A DNA stretch of 64,000 nucleotides. It comes from Tateyamaria omphalii. GTDB taxonomy: Bacteria; Pseudomonadota; Alphaproteobacteria; Rhodobacterales; Rhodobacteraceae. Positions within the stretch are counted from its first letter, which is position 1. Each line of letters begins with the position of its first letter. A model generated the notes under the pieces. The model worked only from the letters and a program-made list of their open reading frames with translations, did no database searches and had not been told where the DNA came from. Made by a program: the position numbers and the translations under genes. Below, piece by piece: positions 61,116-64,000 of the stretch. The stretch spans positions 372,001 to 436,000 of the forward strand of contig NZ_JAHVHT010000002.1 of NCBI RefSeq assembly GCF_019802125.1, given 5' to 3'.

Positions 61116-63139
61116 TTCGGCAGCATCCCCTGACCGGGGTTCCAGTCGAACCGGGTTTCCAGATTGTCGGCATGTTGCACTTCGACAAATACGTCTCCGG
61201 CGGGCGACGGCATACGCACGACAAAGCCCATACGCTCCCACAAGGTGATCATATTGGTGATCCCGTCCCAGTAGCTCGAGTTTGCATGGTATCCGATACC
61301 TGCAACACCGCGGGACCAGTTCACGCGGCTGGTCAGGAACTTGTCGCGCTCCTCTTCCGACAGGTCGTCGCGGAGCGCGGCGGCGTAGTAGGGCTCTGGC
61401 AGTACGTCGATGGGCAGCAGGGCGGGCCACCATACGGCGGTCGGATAGTTCTGCTGCATCAGCACCTGCTGACAACTGAATGCATCGCATTGCCAAGGCA
61501 AGCCCATCCACCGGGTCAGATCACCGGCCATCTGTGGGCCTATAGGGGGCGGGCTGTCCCCGAAGCCGTCAAAGGCTACCTCGGGTGTCAGAAGTCGACC
61601 AAGGTCCTGGTTCAGGCTCGGCCGGTCGCCATGTGCGATGCGGAATGGTTCTGCCGTATCGTTATAGTTGCGCGCGTACATCTCCTTGAGGCGGAGGTAG
61701 TAGGTCAGCTCCACACCTGGATGGAACGCCCCACCGGAGCAGGGTTCGAGGGCGGCTTGTGTCAGTGCCCCTGGCTGCAGTTCAAGCGGGATATCTTCGA
61801 ATGTGCGGTAGTCTGCGCGTTCATCCTCTGCGAGCCGCCCGTCATAATCGTTGACGAAGTCACCCGCGGCCCAGATGCGCAGGTATTCGTATTGCAGCTT
61901 GGGGAACTGGAACCATTGCAGAGGGCTGCCATCGTAGTTCACGCCATCGCCTAGCATGTAGGGGATCTTGAGCCGCTCCTCGAGATAGGCAGTGTCGCTC
62001 AGGTTGTAGGGGTCACGGAACAACTCAAAGATTTGCAGCCGGAACGCCGCGTTTTCGGGGCTTGGATCCGCAAGGCGGGCGACGTAATCCGGGTCGCTTA
62101 GATCGCCGATGGCCAACCAGCCTTGGCGCAGGTTAGCTGCTTGCGTCACCCATTCCATCAGCGCGATGCGCCGGAAAGTGGGGTAGATGTACCGCATGAA
62201 CGACAGCGGCAGGTCCGGCATTTCTGACCACCCCTCCTGCACATTCATGTCTTCGATCACGTCGTACAGTGTTGTGATCGGCGGGATTTCCGGCGCGAAG
62301 TTTGGACCGACGCACGCCACCCAAGACGGTTCCGCCTCAAATACCTCCTCGCCCACCCGCACGCTTGCGGTCACCGGCCCGTCGCACCAGTCATCATGCC
62401 AGGCGTTGTTGTCAGCAAAGCTGGTGATCGGCGCGTTGCTTGGCGAATCCGATACGCCGTCCGGCGGCACAACCAACAGCCGTCCCCGATCGTCGGTGCG
62501 TACCTGCCCCAACCCGACCGAGATTGCGTCGGGTTGCCCGCCCCAGAACGTGCCCTCGAACCCATAGGCGGGGTCGCTTCCATCGCGATTGACGTCACGC
62601 CCCGAGATCTCGAGCAATCCGCCGTCGATAAGCAGGTTCTGCTCACGGTCGGTGTTGTTGACGAAATACTGGTTGCGCTTTTGCGACGGCAGACCGGGTG
62701 CGAGGTCGCCATTGTCGAGCGGATTGTTGAAGCCGTACCAGTTCGCCTTGGTGTTCGCGAGGTGAACGCCCCATGTGATGTCGTCACCCGCCACCTCCCC
62801 GATGATGTTGTCATCAGCATCAAAGGCATACACGCGGAAACGTTGGACCTGTTTCTTGATCTTCTCCAACCCGTCTTTGAATGCACCATCTTCGGGCATG
62901 GGTGGCAGACCTGGGACTTCGGGCGCGTAAAACCACTTCTCCGACCCGCCGACCCTGCAAATCCCGAGCGCTGGATAAATGCGAACCTTGGCGATTGTGG
63001 CGTCCGCGTCCGCGGCAGAATACGCATTTCTAGGATCGACATTAGCGCGCGCAGGCCAAGGCGCGCCTGCAATCAATGCGGCACTGGATGCCATGCCAAG
63101 AAAGTGACGACGGGATGGCGATTTGGGTGGGAAAGACAT
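61112..63139 (-). CDS. LodA-like CTQ-dependent amino-acid oxidase, Tat-exported
   Basis: A 675-residue protein of the L-lysine 6-oxidase/glycine oxidase family. The Tat signal is SRRHFLGMASSAALIAGAPW. The conserved region at about residues 548-580 reads GLPWQCDAFSCQ and YPTAVWWPALLPIDVLP, containing the cysteine and tryptophan that crosslink to cysteine tryptophylquinone. These enzymes oxidise an amino acid and release ammonia and hydrogen peroxide, which is antibacterial in marine species. Gene order lodA-lodB with overlapping ends matches known pairs. Which amino acid is used cannot be told. Confidence 0.9.
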   Translation of the reverse strand: MSFPPKSPSRRHFLGMASSAALIAGAPWPARANVDPRNAYSAADADATIAKVRIYPALGICRVGGSEKWFYAPEVPGLPPMPEDGAFKDGLEKIKKQVQRFRVYAFDADDNIIGEVAGDDITWGVHLANTKANWYGFNNPLDNGDLAPGLPSQKRNQYFVNNTDREQNLLIDGGLLEISGRDVNRDGSDPAYGFEGTFWGGQPDAISVGLGQVRTDDRGRLLVVPPDGVSDSPSNAPITSFADNNAWHDDWCDGPVTASVRVGEEVFEAEPSWVACVGPNFAPEIPPITTLYDVIEDMNVQEGWSEMPDLPLSFMRYIYPTFRRIALMEWVTQAANLRQGWLAIGDLSDPDYVARLADPSPENAAFRLQIFELFRDPYNLSDTAYLEERLKIPYMLGDGVNYDGSPLQWFQFPKLQYEYLRIWAAGDFVNDYDGRLAEDERADYRTFEDIPLELQPGALTQAALEPCSGGAFHPGVELTYYLRLKEMYARNYNDTAEPFRIAHGDRPSLNQDLGRLLTPEVAFDGFGDSPPPIGPQMAGDLTRWMGLPWQCDAFSCQQVLMQQNYPTAVWWPALLPIDVLPEPYYAAALRDDLSEEERDKFLTSRVNWSRGVAGIGYHANSSYWDGITNMITLWERMGFVVRMPSPAGDVFVEVQHADNLETRFDWNPGQGMLPN

Positions 63140-63472
63140 GGTCGGGACCTGAAATTGCTGTGGCGATATACGCTACCGTCTATGGAGGGCATTCAAAAAT
63201 CAACCCTAGCGTGAATCTTTTGCGCAATTGATTTCAGGCGACCGACAGCTTCAGTCGCCAAGAGTCAGTCGTCGCCACAGTCAATATCGTGCTGGTCGTC
63301 GAAATGGGTCGGGGTGCGACAAGACCAGTGCTGGTGGGTAAAAAGTAGTGTCGGTTAGGTTCGCGAACGGCAAAACCTCGGATGCGCAAGGACGCTGCGA
63401 TTTCTCAGCGGATAACCGAGACCGCCCTTGTTTTCTGGCTCTGTGTCCATGATTGGCAGGGTGAGGACGGCA

Positions 63473-63504
63473 TTGCGCCCGGGGGTGTCATGCCCCGGGC
63501 GCAA
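63473..63504. repeat. Perfect 12-bp hairpin
   Basis: TTGCGCCCGGGG and CCCCGGGCGCAA pair exactly around an eight-base loop. No T run on either side, so it may be a structured RNA element or protein-binding site rather than a terminator. Confidence 0.6.
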
Positions 63505-63649
63505 AGAATTTGGTGACAATTGGTGGATGCTACATCTCAAGCGGTACGTTGCTTGGTATGGCCGTGAGCGCAGTGGTTGCACAGTGCCCAAATTATGTAC
63601 CGTGGTCGGAGGCAGGCTTGGGCCTTTGCTCTTACATACGGCGGCGTTT

Positions 63650-63702
63650 CAAAAAATACCCGCAAGCCTCGTGCCGGAAAGGGCCAGCACGAGACTTGCG
63701 GG
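63650..63702 (-). terminator. Rho-independent terminator on the minus strand
   Basis: Minus-strand CCCGCAAGTCTCGTGC pairs with GCACGAGGCTTGCGGG (one wobble) and is followed by TATTTTTTG. It is about 195 bases beyond the RTX gene stop and could end that transcript or a small RNA lying between. Confidence 0.75.
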
Positions 63703-63830
63703 CGAAAGCAGCGTATCAGCATGGACGACATGGCCGCTATGCTCCACTAACTCTGACACTGCGAAAGTTTTGTATTCCTTGCCAGTGCCGCCGAGACGGT
63801 GGGTGTTTCAAAGCCACCGAGATGCAGAGG

Positions 63831-63889
63831 TCGAATGGGAAACCAGAGGAGCACGCTTTTTTCGGCGTGCTCTTGGTTTCCCAGTTCGA
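63831..63889. repeat. Long imperfect inverted repeat beside the RTX gene stop
   Basis: TCGAATGGGAAACCAGAGGA plus GCACGC on the left is matched on the right by GCGTGC, TCTTGG and TTTCCCAGTTCGA, giving about 25 paired bases with small bulges around a TTTTTTCG loop. It begins 8 bases after the RTX stop, read on the minus strand. It may protect or end that mRNA. Confidence 0.6.
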
Positions 63890-63896
63890 TCCAAGA

Positions 63897-64000
63897 TCAG
63901 AACAAGAAGTCATCAGCGCTCAGATCTGCAAGGTTAGTGTCGCTGAGTACCATCGAATTACCGTTCAGATCATCGATGACGACATCATTTCCGGCCTGAA
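63897..64000 (-). CDS. RTX-type secreted protein, C-terminal end
   Basis: The last 34 codons of a minus-strand gene whose start is outside the window; stop TGA at 63897-63899. The tail reads GNDVVIDDLNGNSMVLSDTN then LADLSADDFLF, the pattern of the final calcium-repeat and type I secretion signal in RTX proteins. The metalloprotease at 42537 ends similarly (LSADDFVII). The nature of the rest of the protein is unknown. Confidence 0.75.
   Translation of the reverse strand, partial: QAGNDVVIDDLNGNSMVLSDTNLADLSADDFLF

Larger units (their letters stand above)
63140..63896. other. Gene-free region with three strong hairpins
   Basis: No frame here has family motifs or a good start. Three inverted repeats stand out and are listed separately: 63473-63504, 63650-63702 and 63831-63889. 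The second has a T run on the minus strand. The region separates lodA from an RTX gene on the same strand and so includes the lodA promoter. Confidence 0.5.

Overview
The window is a GC-rich chromosomal segment of an alphaproteobacterium, most likely a marine member of the Rhodobacterales (Roseobacter group). This rests on the petABC cytochrome bc1 operon, an FMN riboswitch in front of a type-2 lumazine synthase, the fused MrpA-type (Pha) antiporter operon, RTX-repeat secreted proteins and the style of the protein sequences. No rRNA, CRISPR array, intact insertion sequence or phage module was seen. One tRNA-Lys is present.

Layout. 1-9.97 kb is housekeeping: the end of a thiamine ABC importer operon (thiBPQ), riboswitch-controlled ribH2, a PaiB-like flavoprotein, a glutathione transferase, petABC, then mtaB-dapF and tRNA-Lys. 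10.2-16.5 kb is a stress island in which three regulators of different families (AraC, MarR/OhrR-like, TetR) sit with two related peroxiredoxin-like proteins, an exported hydrolase, an exported RidA protein, a rhodanese and two NTF2-fold proteins. Two conspicuous palindromic operators lie inside it. 16.7-20.5 kb is a decaying region: one intact oxidoreductase and one CMD-family gene flank fragments of a GcvT/dimethylglycine-dehydrogenase-type gene, a Rieske oxygenase and an aldehyde dehydrogenase, probably the remains of a methylated-amine catabolic locus.

20.5-31.1 kb encodes a complete Mrp cation/proton antiporter (A[B],C,D,E,F,G) followed by an RND efflux pair without its outer-membrane channel. 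31.2-34.2 kb is an iron-sulfur operon on the minus strand: a MarR-type regulator with a five-cysteine tail, an Mrp ATPase fused to DUF971, and an Nfu scaffold with a long uncharacterised C-terminal extension.

34.6-46.6 kb is the most unusual part. It holds a subtilase with a small inhibitor-like partner, an amidohydrolase, a peptidoglycan amidase, a trypsin-like protease fused to a DNA/RNA endonuclease, an isopropylmalate-synthase-like aldolase, and a large RTX metalloprotease followed by a small exported protein. The subtilase, amidase and protease-nuclease have no visible signal peptide, so their site of action is an open question.

46.9-63.1 kb is metabolic: a multicopper oxidase; a LysR regulator with a TauE-type permease; a convergent eight-gene operon joining a second TauE-type permease, both halves of a class-I fumarase-like hydratase, an SDR and a four-subunit succinate dehydrogenase/fumarate reductase-like complex whose flavoprotein lacks the usual covalent-FAD histidine; a nitroreductase; a zinc alcohol dehydrogenase; and a LodA/LodB quinoprotein amino-acid oxidase pair. 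The window ends in a noncoding stretch with three strong hairpins and the C-terminal tail of another RTX protein. Starts were moved from the longest frame wherever a ribosome binding site, an ATGA overlap or family length gave a better choice.
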